64,000 nucleotides of DNA from contig JAVGWX010000013.1 of assembly GCA_036924085.1 (NCBI GenBank), positions 67,078,759-67,142,758 on the forward strand, in the 5' to 3' direction. The DNA comes from Ariolimax columbianus. Taxonomy: Eukaryota; Mollusca; Gastropoda; Stylommatophora; Arionidae. Under the pieces are notes generated by a model. That model was given only the letters and a program-made list of their open reading frames with translations. It had not been told where the DNA came from and searched no databases. Both the position numbers and the translations under genes were made by a program. Shown here in pieces: positions 1 to 10,029 of the stretch (positions are counted from its first letter, which is position 1; each line of letters starts with the position of its first letter).

Positions 1-300
1 GCCTATGAGGGGCATTTTTCGTGATTCTCATTCATGTGACTGTATTTGAGAAATATTAATGACAGCTAAATAATTATTCTGACATTAGCGTGCCCTTTAT
101 TCTCAATTATTAATATTTAAACATAGAATTATGATGTGCCTTATCTGGGCACATTAATAAAAATTAATTGGAGATTGGCTCTACAACTTTACAAAATCTG
201 GACATATCGCAATCGAAGTTATCCCAGACATAATTGTTTCAAAATGAGTCAAACAAGAGAAATTATTGTGATTTAACTGCATTGATTCCATTTACAACGG
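1..300. other. AT-rich sequence, no gene seen
   Basis: AT-rich sequence without a recognisable coding or repeat signal. No long ORF or familiar TE motif was found here. Confidence 0.5.
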
Positions 301-317
301 CAGAGCTAAGATTAACG

Positions 318-395
318 GTAGAGGTTTTGAGACAAAGTGCTATAGAAGAGTCATGAGAATCTCGTGGACAAAGAAACAAATCCATCAGGCAGAAA
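318..395 (+). pseudogene. RTE-like LINE fragment, RT C-terminal region
   Basis: A short reading frame gives FETKCYRRVMRISWTKK, which matches the region after the reverse transcriptase core in the RTE copies at 21.4 kb and 46.3 kb (ESFESKCYRKIFRIPW and DSFELKCYRRVLKISW). It is a tiny relic with no element ends, and it runs directly into a perfect hairpin. Assignment to the same family rests on this one motif. Confidence 0.6.
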
Positions 396-410
396 ATCAG
401 ATCCAGAGTG

Positions 411-465
411 TATGCTTGTCAAACTCACTGCTCAGTATTACAAAGCAGTGAGTTTGACAAGCATA
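411..465. repeat. Perfect hairpin, 22-bp arms
   Basis: Positions 411-432 and 444-465 are perfect reverse complements separated by an 11-base spacer. It lies just downstream of the RTE fragment. The sibling element at 24.6 kb has no such palindrome at the corresponding place, so it looks like a local snap-back duplication. Confidence 0.85.
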
Positions 466-487
466 ATCTGGAAAATTGTAATCTATT

Positions 488-1745
488 ATCAAAGGCAACA
501 TAGTTATGCATTTGGACAAGTTTAATCTCATCAAGAAGAGTCAGCATGGTTTTACTAAGGGGAGATCGTGCTTAACAAATCTATTAGAATTCATGGAAGA
601 GGTTACCAAAATTTTGGAGGTTGGAGAGCCAGTAGATGTTATTTATCTACATTTTGCAAAGGCATTTGATAGACTACCTTATCAGAGATTGTTTTGGAAA
701 TTGAAATCACATGATATAGGTGGAGGAGTTGCCAATTGGATAAAAAATTGGTTAACAGGCAGAAGGCAGAGTTTAAGCATAAATTAGGTGTACTCTGACT
801 GGTGTGATGTTATAAGTGGAGTACCTCAGGGATCGGTATTGGGACCAATTTTATTCTGGATATATATAAATGATTTGAATAATGGTATTGCATCCATGAT
901 TGCAAAGTTCGTGGAAGACACCAAATTATGCAGAAGGGTCTCTTCTCTGGTAGATGTGGATCTATTGAGATCAGATTTAGCTACTATTCATGAATGGTCT
1001 GTGAGCTGGCAGATGGAGTTTAATGTAGACAAATGTACAGTTATTCATATGGGAACATCAAATATGAAACATAATAACATGATAGGAGTGTACAATATTA
1101 GAAAGATATAAAAGGAAAGTGACCTAGGTGTTATAATAGATATACGTGTAAGGTGCGAGAGCAAGTCCAGGTGGCTGTGAAAAAGGCTAATTTAATGCTG
1201 GGTATGATTAAAAGAAACATTACACATCGAAGCAAAGAAGTAATAGTCAGACTATATAAATCATTGGTGAGACTTAAATTGGAGTAATGTATTCAGGTGG
1301 GGAGTCCTTATCGCAGAGTGGATATAGACATGATAGAAAGGATACAAAGAAGTGCTACAAAAATGATCGTGGGATTCCAGAATTATAGTTACGAGAGACT
1401 TAGGAAAAACTGGTCTACTGTGCTGCAGTGTCTAGAAAAGAGAAGAATTCGAGCTGACTTATTACAGCTTTATAAATTAATCAATAGAAACGATAAATGA
1501 GACTAAAACAAGTTTTTCAAAGTTTAACGGACTACAAGAACTAGAATGGATAGCTTCAAATAATTTAAAGGCAGGTCTTGTTTGAATATTAGGAAACATT
1601 TTTTCAGTCAGTGGTGAATGATTGGAATGCATTGCCACAAGATGTGGAGGAGGCAGGGTCAGTAAATGTATTCAAGAATCGATTGGATGATCAGTCATTT
1701 TTAAAGTGGAATAAAATGAATGTATACAGACTCTTCTAGACCAGT
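488..1745 (+). pseudogene. CR1/L2-like LINE reverse transcriptase, decayed
   Basis: An RT domain with the order QHGF.KGRSCLTNLLEF, then AKAFDRLP, GVPQGSVLGPILFWIYIND, and the C-terminal stretch with RSKEVIVRLYKSLVR and RIQRSATKMI. These are typical of CR1/L2-type LINEs, which copy their RNA at nicked DNA. It is dead in several ways. The motif A aspartate is replaced (YLHFAKAF where YLDF is usual). The catalytic FADD box reads FVED. A stop lies at 785-787, and the frame changes between 1111 and 1297. The 5' endonuclease part is missing, as expected for 5' truncation. A second fragment of a similar family lies on the minus strand at 33.4-33.9 kb. Confidence 0.85.
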
Positions 1746-1795
1746 ATAATGAAGTTAAGTTAAGAACCTGAATTGGAGAATTTGATTTTTAAATG

Positions 1796-2032
1796 ATGTA
1801 ATGACCCGAAAACTGAAGTTTCTTGGACACATTAAACGACAAAACGGACTGGAAAGAGTGGTCATGGAGGGCATGGTCACTGGCAGGCTAGGAAGACCCG
1901 AGAAGACGATGGACACAGGACATCAAGGAGACGCTGGATTTGACCTTGGAGCAGGCCGGATGACTGGCGGAAGACAGTTTCCCACAACAAGCTGTCGTTT
2001 AGCAAAGGGCATGCTAGATCATGATGATATAT
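1796..2032 (+). pseudogene. RTE-like LINE 3' end fragment
   Basis: The frame reads KLKFLGHIKRQNGLERVVMEGMV, then GRLGRPEKTMDTGHQGD, and ends with LAKGMLDHDD. This matches the extreme C-terminus of the RTE at 21.4-24.9 kb, including the terminal GATGAT-rich tail. The frame changes inside the basic GRPRRRW stretch. The fragment is only the last 240 bases of the element, so it is a 5'-truncated insertion. Confidence 0.8.
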
Positions 2033-2073
2033 ATTTAAGATGTCACAAATAAAGAGAACATTCAGACAATACT

Positions 2074-2790
2074 CAGTTTGAACGTATTCTCCTACACACG
2101 GAAGAAAAATGGCTGTGCAAAGGTAATTGTTTGAAAAGATTTTGGGCATTATTTGGTACCATTATGGAGCTGCTTGATTCAATGAAAGAACAGCTTAGCA
2201 TTGAGCATTGGAGTACTTACTGCGTAAAGGTGTGGCCTATCTTGCAAATATATTTGAAAAGTTCAATGATGTCCATGTTGAACTACAGGGTAACGACATT
2301 AGTCTTATAAAAGTGACAGACGATATGGGGTTCAGAAGCACATTTGGGATTGTTGAACAATATGAGTCACTGTGAAATACATCAAGTTCCATGTTTGCAG
2401 CAGTTTGACAATGATAGCTTAGAAGAGGGAGATTTGGAAATGTACTTACTTACTTAGTCGCTCCTCTTCTACCGTGAGGTGTAGAGGTATTTGTAATCGT
2501 TTTTTTTTAAAGACAAACAGGTGATTAGCCTGTTGTGTCTTTGCATGGTGAAGGGGCTGCTTCCTTACAGCCTCCATGCCTGCCGACCCGTTTTTGTCCA
2601 CGACTGCTTATTTATTCGCAGCTAACCTCCAAATTAGGAGGCCTTTCAGCAATCTGCAACCCTGCTGACGCGCCTGGTAGAAGGTAGGTTCCTCCCCCAG
2701 GATTTGGAAATGTATTGCTGCCATTTGAAGGCTGTTAACAATGATATGAAGCATTATGCTGTATTAGTATCTACGTTTGTTGAGAATTAG
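2074..2790 (+). pseudogene. hAT-type (ZBED5-like) transposase relic
   Basis: The frame gives LLHTEEKWLCKGNCLKRF and, after a frameshift, AYLANIFEKFNDVHVELQ with GNDISLIKVTD. These resemble the catalytic-domain region of hAT transposases and their domesticated ZBED5/SCAND3-like relatives. The reading continues as LEEGDLEMYCCHLKAVNND only if the SINE at 2445-2700 is removed. No terminal inverted repeats were found. Identification is by motif memory and is moderately secure; the copy is clearly nonfunctional. Confidence 0.6.
2445..2700 (-). mobile_element. SINE-like insertion with 14-bp TSD and (TAAG)n tail
   Basis: A 256-bp segment flanked by the perfect duplication GATTTGGAAATGTA at 2431-2444 and 2701-2714. 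On the minus strand it begins CTGGGGGAGGAACC and ends in a short TAAG repeat, the layout of a SINE moved by LINE machinery. No ORF is present. I do not recognise the family, and no clear tRNA-type promoter boxes stand out. Confidence 0.8.
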
Positions 2791-3290
2791 AACATTTTGT
2801 CTTCATGAATGGCGGTAGCTAGGGAGTACCATGACGGCCACAAGATATATATACATATCAACTATCAACTGCTGCCTTGCAGTTGGGTTGGGGACAGTCA
2901 AAGCTTTGGACGCAGAATATGGTTGTAATTATCCACGTGTTACCGTGTTTACATGTTCACATGGCTGATAAGTACCTAGCAGTCACGGAATGTCTTTTCG
3001 TTATGTGACCAGCTGCATGCATACACAGCGAACACTCTTTAAGAAACCGCTTTGACTAGCGGGCTGAACAAGGTGTGGATAGCTGAAGCAGAATCCTCCC
3101 AGCGCAATTGGGTATGTCAACCCTACCTCAAATAAAACACACTCACGAGATCACCCGCATCCTGTATCTCATGCACAAGTCCTGTGGCAATGGGAGAAGC
3201 AGCAGGTGAGGATACACTGGAAGCTGTAGTCGCAGACCTGCACGTAGGAGATTCAGGCCATATGGCCATCTTTCACTAACTTGAGGCAGC
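2790..3290. other. Intergenic, nothing recognised
   Basis: No ORF with familiar motifs, no tandem array and no clear element ends. There is a short TATATA-rich patch near 2845. Confidence 0.4.
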
Positions 3291-3292
3291 AG

Positions 3293-3545
3293 TGGAACAC
3301 TGTTCGCTGCCAGGGCGAAGGGCCCCAATCTTGTGAAGTTGAACTGTGTGGACTAGACTGTGAAATATGACACATGTATGTCCATTCCAGGATAATCAGA
3401 TGGAAGAAAACACACAAAACGAACGAATTAACAATTCCCAATGGAAAACAACGTTTCCGTGAACACACGTGTTAAGCCGTCGACTAGTCAATTCCCAGCA
3501 AATCCATGGTCTGGCGGCATCTATAATGAACCTAATCAGCAGAAC
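3293..3545 (-). repeat. Dispersed repeat, inverted copy of 15045-15300
   Basis: The reverse complement of this stretch aligns along its length with 15045-15300, sharing blocks such as CCAGACCATGGATTT, TTAATTCGTTCGTTTTG and CTGGAATGGACAT. Copies differ by scattered changes and one insertion of about 27 bases in the other copy. No coding signal was recognised, so it may be a non-autonomous element or the UTR of one. Confidence 0.75.
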
Positions 3546-3659
3546 AATGTAGATCCGCAGCCGGTTACTGCGCCATATTTGCTACTCCCCCCGCCCCTAT
3601 ATTACGGTCGCAATATAAATAAGATAACTCCCCGTTTCTCTCTCAAAATTGTTCTCTGG

Positions 3660-3965
3660 TAATGCTGTGAAATGTTCTCTCTCTCTCTCTCTCTGATAAT
3701 ACTCTGTGAAATGTTCTCTCTCTCTCTCTCTGTGGTTCTCTCGTAATGGTCTGTGAAATGTTCTCTCTGTCTCTCTCTCTGGTAATACTCTGTGAAATGT
3801 TCTCTCTGTCTCTCTCTCTGGTAATACTCTGTGAAATGTTCTCTCTCTCTCTGTGGTTCTCTCGTAATGGTCTGTGAAATGTTATCTCTGTCTCTGAAAT
3901 CAAGTCTGTTATCTCCACCGTCTGCTCTCGCTCACCGTCTCTCTCGAAAGTGTTCTCAGGTAATG
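3660..3965. repeat. CT-rich microsatellite and minisatellite tract
   Basis: Runs of (CT)n alternate with a recurring segment containing TCTGTGAAATGTTCTCTC and GGTAATACTCTG, giving an irregular higher-order repeat. The open frames across it on both strands come only from the repeat. Confidence 0.85.
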
Positions 3966-4029
3966 CTCCTCACATTATTTTATTTTTGTAGTAATGCTCC
4001 TCGCGTCTTTCTCTGTCGGGCTTTTATAT

Positions 4030-4275
4030 TTGATCTCCATCCAGAGATCACGTGATTTTCAAAACGGCGCGCGTTATTGTCCTGCTGCTTGCCTGTTTGC
4101 GTGGTTCCCAGATGACGCGGTGGCAACAAGTCTCACCACTATCTTGCCAGGTGTTGGCCCATGGCTTGAAATTTCGTCGGGTTGCGTCGTGATTAGATTG
4201 GTTGCTCACATTCTGGCGGGACTGAGTTCAGCTGTACTGACTCAAATCTCACGAAGAAGAAATAAATAAATGGTT
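4030..4275 (+). other. Possible 3' end of a SINE or LINE with GAAGAAGAAATAAATAAA tail
   Basis: The segment ends at about 4250-4270 in GAAGAAGAAATAAATAAA, resembling the (GAA)n tails of the RNase-H LINE family in this window. No matching copy or target-site duplication was found, so the element identity is uncertain. Confidence 0.3.
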
Positions 4276-4329
4276 GTCTAAGCTCCTACCTATATATTGT
4301 CTCTACAGCTAAGATTTGTTACTCTGTTA

Positions 4330-5062
4330 CACTACTTAATCCAAGAAGAATGAAGGTCAAAACCAAGGTGGATGGCGACATAAATCAAGAGAACTTGTGT
4401 TTGCTGACGACTGCGCTATGAGCAGCAGCCCAAGAGCTGTACATGCAGGTGGGAATGGACCTATCCTCTGCCGCATGCAACAATTTTGGTCTGACCATAA
4501 ATGCCAAGAAAACAGAGGTCATGTACTAACCAGCACCAGGCATGCCGTACTCAAAACCAAAGAATAGACTAATCAGCGGGCAGACGATGAATGTCGTAGA
4601 TAAATTCACCTATCTGGGCAGCACGCTGTCGAGATCTGTCAGCCTAGACGATGAGGTGGCAAGCAGAATAGCAAGGGCCAGCACAGCCTGTGGTAGAATG
4701 CGCTCGATGGTCTGGGCACGTCGTCACATCAGCGTCAAGACCAAACTCAAAGTCTACCGTGCCACCATCATTCTAACCTTACTCTACGCCTGCGAAAGCT
4801 GGACTGTATACTCTGGACATGCAAGGAGGTTAAACCACTCCCACACAGGTTGCCTGAGGCGAATATTTCACATTCGATGGCAAGATCGTGTCATTGACAT
4901 CGAGGATCTCCCGAGGGCTGACATGCCCAGCATGCATGCACTGCTAGTAAAAGCACTCGGATGGGCCGGACACCTCGTCCGTATGTCAGACGAACCCACA
5001 TCCAACAGTGAAATGACAAGGATGATGTCGGCGGTCCTCGTCGACAACGATGGACAGCTATT
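4330..5062 (+). pseudogene. LINE reverse transcriptase C-terminal half, unassigned clade
   Basis: The catalytic box VFAD-D-C appears at about 4397-4414, followed after frameshifts by MYQPAPGMP-like sequence. A long frame (4542-5162) then has KFTYLGSTLSRSVSLDDEV, KLKVYRATIILTLLYACESW, CLRRIFHIRWQDRV and ALGWAGHLVRMSDE. This order, from the RT thumb to the LRWAGHVVRM-type tail, is characteristic of a common invertebrate LINE. The 5' part of the RT and the endonuclease are absent. The open frame ends inside the neighbouring mariner end, so the annotated stop is not native. Confidence 0.85.
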
Positions 5063-5072
5063 ATTATATTTA

Positions 5073-5268
5073 CGAGGTAGCTTCAAAAAGCTCCAGGAAT
5101 TAATGGATTGTTTAGAAATAAGTTACAATAGAATTATCTACACTACATTTCCTTCAAAGTAATTCCATTCTGCAACTACACACTTTTGCCAATGTGCATA
5201 TAGCTGCTAGAAACACATTCGTGGAACCCATTCTTTGTCGCCTATCTCAGCTGCCCTGTCGCATTGTT
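5073..5268 (-). pseudogene. Mariner transposase 3' end and terminal inverted repeat
   Basis: On the minus strand a frame reads HWQKCVVAEWNYFEGN, the typical C-terminus of a mariner transposase, just before a terminal repeat beginning CGAGGTAGCTTCAAAAAG at 5073. A TA dinucleotide at 5071-5072 precedes it. Only about 200 bases remain, with one stop. It abuts the plus-strand mariner fragment that starts near 5270. Confidence 0.75.
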
Positions 5269-5269
5269 G

Positions 5270-5897
5270 ATATTTAAGTCCTCAGCATTCTTGAATAGTT
5301 GTGATTCTTATGGATGTGATGCAAAGAGGAGAGACAAATAATTCACAAGCTTACATTAAAACTTTGGAGAGACAAATAATTCACAAGCTTACATTAAAAC
5401 TTTGGAGAGACAAATAATTCACAAGCTTACATTAAAACTTTGGAGAGACAAATACTTCACAAGCTTACATTAAAACTTTGAACAAACTCAATCGACGTTT
5501 CCGCAGAGTTCAGCCGAACAAGAATCCAGCAGACCTGCTTCTCCTTCACGACAATGCGCGCCCTCACACAAGTCTGAAAACACGGGAAGTAATCACCAAA
5601 TTGGGTTGGACTGTACTACCCCATCCACCCTATAGTCCCGAATTGGCACCCTTTGATTTTCATCTGTTTAGTCCACTCAAAGAAGTGATTCATGCAGCAA
5701 AGAAATGGCTACATGATCAAGACAAAATCTGTTACAGACTAGGAATACATGAACTTGTTCAAGTAGATGGGGATTATGTTGAATAATGCAGATGTTGACA
5801 TGACATATCCATGTATATTGTGTAGAAACGGTATGCCTTTTGAATAAACATCTCCTGAGAAAAACGATGTGGTGCATTACTTTCTGAACGCCCCTCG
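5270..5897 (+). pseudogene. Mariner transposase C-terminal half with 3' terminal repeat
   Basis: The frame includes RGETNNSQAYIKTL, then LLLHDNARPHTSL, PHPPYSPELAPFDFHLFSPL and a C-terminus HELVQVDGDYVE. This is the catalytic DDE/D core of a mariner transposase, with the second aspartate in HDNARPH and the third in the P-F-D-F motif (D34D spacing class). The element ends at 5897 with a terminal repeat complementary to CGAGGGGCGTTCAGAAAG, followed by TA at 5898-5899. The N-terminal DNA-binding part is missing, and the ORF is broken upstream by a four-copy 38-bp tandem array. Confidence 0.85.
5329..5480 (+). repeat. Tandem array, 4 x 38 bp, inside mariner ORF
   Basis: Four near-identical head-to-tail copies of the mariner's own sequence coding RGETNNSQAYIKTL. 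The last copy has one A-to-C difference. The transposase reading resumes exactly at 5481. The period is not a multiple of three, so the array shifts the frame. Confidence 0.95.
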
Positions 5898-5899
5898 TA

Positions 5900-6990
5900 T
5901 TTTAACGCAACATTTACAAATTGATTTCCTCCAAGAGCCAAGAACAAGTTGAATGGCAATTTCTTGTTCCCGCTCCTGCAGTTTTCCACAAATACTTGAA
6001 TCAAAATTGCCATCAAGCATTCCTATCCCATGCCCGGTTTTTTCTCCCATGTCTAAATGTCCTACATAAACTGAAGTTCGGATGCATTACACCGATATCA
6101 TATCAGATGCTACATAGTTTTCAGGTACCGTGACCAGCTTTTTATTAAATGAAGGCACAAGTGTAAATTCATGTTCTAAATCACACACAAATACATTACA
6201 GTGAAGACGATGATTCAGATAACAATGAAGCTGAAAAGAGGTCCACAACAGCAAAGTTTTAAAAATTGAAACGTTTGCACATTTCGGTATTGTTGCATTT
6301 ATTTATTTATTTCAAAATGAAAATAGCAAGTCTTTCCTCGTGTATACATTAAATTATTGACCAGGTTTGTCTACGCGCGTGTGTGAACAAGCACCAATAA
6401 CCGGCGGCTTGAATACAAGGCGCGGATGTGGTTCGTTTCATTTCTCGTATACATACATTCTAAGAAGGGTCGCGATTTCAGTTTGTGTAATTATGCGGGG
6501 AATTGTGATAGATATTTATGAATTGTTTGCGACAATGTTTATGTTGTTGTTAGAGTACGCAGGTGGATTAAGTTGCCGAGAAGGTAACGAAAAACATGAA
6601 GAAAACAATTTTTTAACCAGAAAAGCTCTATAATAGCTCCCATTGAGAGCTAGCACGCGAAGGAGGCGGGAGAAATGGACAGGGTGATTAGCCGATCAAA
6701 AAGAGAAGATTCGTTCAGGCAGGTTTAAAATAGAAAGCGCCGGGCAGATGAGTTGGGGGGGGGGGGGGGGGGGGGGCTAGAAAAGAAAGGGGAGAGATGA
6801 GATGAAGCGGAGGAAGGGTGTGAATTGTTATAGTACTGCTGCTGTTTCTTTCGTATCTTACAGCTCGATTGACTGGCAGATATTCTGCATGAGCATTAGT
6901 AAATTCAATTACAAAATATGGTAACGTACAAAAACGTTTTACATTTCAAAACGAGCAAGATTAACCGCGAAAGTGGATAAGGAATATCTC
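5900..6990. other. Noncoding stretch with a 22-base poly-G run
   Basis: No recognisable element. The main feature is an uninterrupted G tract at 6755-6776. Short ORFs here have no familiar motifs. Confidence 0.45.
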
Positions 6991-6999
6991 TTCCCTCAT

Positions 7000-7675
7000 C
7001 TTTATTTCAACTGCAAACTTCCAAGGAATGTTCCTTGTCTCACCTTTATTTCAACTGCAAACTTCCAAGGAATGTCCCTTGTCTCACCTTTATTTCAACT
7101 GCAAACTTCCAAGGAATGTTCCTTGTCTCACCTTTATTTCAACTGCAAACTTCCAAGGAATGTCCCTTGTCTCACCTTTATTTCAACTGCAAACTTCCAA
7201 GGAATGTTCCTTGTCTCACCTTTATTTCAACTGCAAACTTCCAAGGAATGTCCCTTGTCTCACCTTTATTTCAACTGCAAACTTCCAAGGAATGTCCCTT
7301 GTCTCATCTTTATTTCAACTGCAAACTTCCAAGGAATGTTCCTTGTCTCACCTTTATTTCAACTGCAAACTTCCAAGGAATGTCCCTTGTCTCACCTTTA
7401 TTTCAACTGCAAACTTCCAAGGAATGTTCCTTGTCTCACCTTTATTTCAACTGCAAACTTCCAAGGAATGTCCCTTGTCTCACCTTTATTTCAACTGCAA
7501 ACTTCCAAGGAATGTTCCTTGTCTCACCTTTATTTCAACTGCAAACTTCCAAGGAATGTTCCTTGTCTCACCTTTATTTCAACTGCAAACTTCCAAGGAA
7601 TGTTCCTTGTCTCACCTTTATTTCAACTGCAAACTTCCAAGTAATGTCCCTTGCCTCACCTTTATTTCAACTGCA
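7000..7675 (+). repeat. Tandem array, 15 x 44 bp
   Basis: The phase marker CTTTATTTCAACTGCA recurs from 7000-7015 to 7660-7675, a distance of 660 bases, exactly 15 periods of 44. Units come in two forms differing at one base (AATGTTCC or AATGTCCC) that largely alternate in the first half, hinting at amplification as dimers. All three frames stay open through the array, which explains the long apparent proteins here. Confidence 0.95.
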
Positions 7676-7679
7676 GAAC

Positions 7680-8488
7680 TGAGGTACAAAATACTGACCA
7701 GTACGTCGCGTCAAGGTCAATACACTGACCAAGACCACAATCTCTCTTCCACGTAGTGTTCCCTGGAAACATGCTGTTTTCAAGACAGCCTAGCTGACGA
7801 GATGTGGATCTATGTGATCACCGTAGTAGTGAGCGCCACGCAGATGAAGCCAATAATAGCACAACCGCATGGAGGACCGCGGCCCACCATCAGTATGCCT
7901 GGGATGTGAGGAAAGCTAATACAACCCGCCAGTCAACGTCCTTTTCAGTAAACTTACTCATTGTGGGCAGTACACTACAATTTCAACTGCAGACTTCCAT
8001 GGGATACCCCCTAGACCGTTCCGCGGCCTTTGATTAATGATGTGTACGTGATGTGATGTCATATCTCAGTGGTGATTCAATAAGTAATTGGTTATCCTGT
8101 ACAACAAAGGGAAGGAGCTACTTCATTATCAACATCCCAATGCAGAAGGTGACCGTACTACTGTATAGGTAAGCTAATAGGGGTTATTTGTATCATTATA
8201 TCCACCAACTTCACATGATAACAAATATGCTCTAGGTATACATAGAACATTTCTTCCTGTCAATTAGACAGAACTATCTAATCCAAGTCCTTCTGATGCT
8301 TGTTTTTCTAGTGTACCTGTTTGAAGTTTATTTGTGTGTACTGTTCTTTGCTTGAACCGCTTTGGAAATGACGAGATCTAACTATCATTTCGATTCATAA
8401 CATTTTATGGAAGGTGGAAATGTTTGAAGTAACGGCAATTTGATAGTGACTGCTTCAGGACAGGACATGATGCCACATATCTGCTATA
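7680..8488. other. No gene seen; one stray 44-bp unit piece
   Basis: A diverged partial unit of the upstream array lies at about 7979-8003 (TTTCAACTGCAGACTTCCA). Otherwise nothing was recognised. Confidence 0.5.
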
Positions 8489-8489
8489 C

Positions 8490-8770
8490 GCTCAAATGAC
8501 CCGCATTTTAGCCGGACTTGCAGGCTTTGTCTCAAATGGCATCGCCGAAATTTACAAGTTCGCGAATCCCGTGGTGTGGTATGTGCGGTTGATTCAACCA
8601 GCAGTTGTCAGATTGAAAATGTGTAGTTGTCAGGTTCTTGTATTGAGAATGTGTAGTTGTCAGGTTCTTGTGATGAAAGTCTGCAGTTGTCAGGTTCTTG
8701 TGATGAAAGTGTATAATTTCCAAGATTGTTGTGATTCAAACCGCTGTGACCAATCTGAATGATAAGTCTG
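8490..8770 (+). pseudogene. LINE ORF1 (gag-like) relic with 30-bp array
   Basis: The frame ILAGLAGF...AEIYKFANPVVWYVRL matches the ORF1 copy at the right end of the window (ICKFANPRVWYVRL at about 63565-63610). Immediately after this, from about 8597 to 8720, a segment around AGTTGTCAGGTTCTTGTGATGAAAG is repeated four to five times with a 30-base period. ORF1 proteins of this type bind the retrotransposon RNA. This copy lacks the zinc knuckle and both ends. Confidence 0.65.
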
Positions 8771-9478
8771 AGCATAACATCAAGTGATGGACAAGGGGGA
8801 AACAAGACAAGCAGAATGTACCATCAAGGCTAGAGACTAGGATACTGGTGATGGCACCTGAACAGAACATTCCGCTACGTTGGACTTATTTTCGGTTACC
8901 TCTTATTCTGAAAGTCTTTTTAAAAAAAAATAAAAAATATGCAGAACTTCTAAATATATCCCAAGACAAAAAAATCTGGAACTAACATTAATGTCTCTGC
9001 TAGTCGCATTTCACTAACAATATATTCTGTCGAGGTGCAAGCCCACCGTCACATATTGTTTAAACTGTATTTTTCAAGCTTAAGTTAACTGTATTATTTT
9101 GTGTTCCATCTATCCAGCCCTTTATAGAGACTGGCATTTTGTCCCCCGGCCGAACACGCAGCAGTGAATGAGCAGACATGCAGAATCATAAGTTGTCTGC
9201 GCGCGTCAGCGAATCAGAGCTGACCAAGACCATACTGTAAGTGACGGGCTTGGAAACAAGACTGCAGCGGCTGAAAGAACAACGATCGAAATAATATTCA
9301 AAGTATTAAAATTAAACTTGGGTAAACAGCAGCAATCAAAACGAATACCCACTAGTGCATTTCGACGTCACGCCACCAAATAATCTACTATAGTTCGTTC
9401 CAAAATGGCTGAACAGCGTTAGCGATAAATATTAAATATTTAACCCCCTGGACAGAATGTAATGACATTTTTTGTGGG
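8770..9478. other. Noncoding, nothing recognised
   Basis: No element motif, tandem array or convincing ORF in either strand. Confidence 0.4.
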
Positions 9479-9480
9479 CA

Positions 9481-9552
9481 TTCATTGGAAGTTTGCAGCT
9501 GAAATAAAGGTGAGGCAAGGGACATTCCTTGGAAGTTTGCAGCTGAAATTAC
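9481..9552 (-). repeat. Inverted 1.6-copy piece of the 44-bp unit
   Basis: The reverse complement reads as one complete and one partial unit of the 7.0-7.7 kb array (the CAAACTTCCAAGGAATG block and CTTTATTTCAGCTGCA). It sits about 1.8 kb downstream in opposite orientation, so the two could be arms of one foldback-like structure. Confidence 0.8.
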
Positions 9553-9664
9553 TTTCTTATGGTCGGGACTTATTAATATAAGAATTAATAATAATGAATT
9601 GACTTACAAAAGAAAATATTTGTCAACAATTTAAAACCAGAGTTTCTTTGACAGAGCTTGTGTG

Positions 9665-9870
9665 GCGGACAGAAGAACGATGTTTTTAATTGACAAGATC
9701 ATTGCAGAGCACGACCACACTTCTCTTCCACTACCTCCGTACCATTCACACCTCAACCCGTAGAGCTTGTGTGGGCTGCAGTTAAAGGTCAATTTGCCGC
9801 ACAGAACAAGGCTGTCAAACTGTGTAATGTTACAGACTTGACACTTGATGCCCTCTGAAAAATAGATATT
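9665..9870 (+). pseudogene. DDE transposase C-terminal relic (Tc1/pogo-superfamily-like)
   Basis: The frame LIDKIIAEHDHTSLPLPPYHSHLNP followed one frame over by ELVWAAVKGQFAAQNKAV resembles the end of a DDE_3-type transposase, where L-P-P-Y-x-x-x-L-N-P-I-E provides the last catalytic acidic residue. Here the isoleucine codon is replaced by a stop and a frameshift. A possible N-terminal companion of the same type of transposase lies at 53.36 kb. Family placement is from motif memory. Confidence 0.65.
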
Positions 9871-10029
9871 GGGTGCTGGAAAAACTGAAGAGCATGTGCT
9901 CCGAGAGGACGAAGCATATTGGCAACCATATGGGTTGTATTTCATATGAATGCATACGTTGTTTTTGCGTCCCAAGAAAGTACAACTATTGAAGATCGCA
10001 ATAGCGACAATTCAATGCCCTAACTGTCC

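Noticed and set aside
7028..7756. Long ORFs of 215-242 codons in all three frames
   Set aside because: They come from the 44-bp array, whose period is not a multiple of three and lacks stops. The three frames simply permute the same peptide series.
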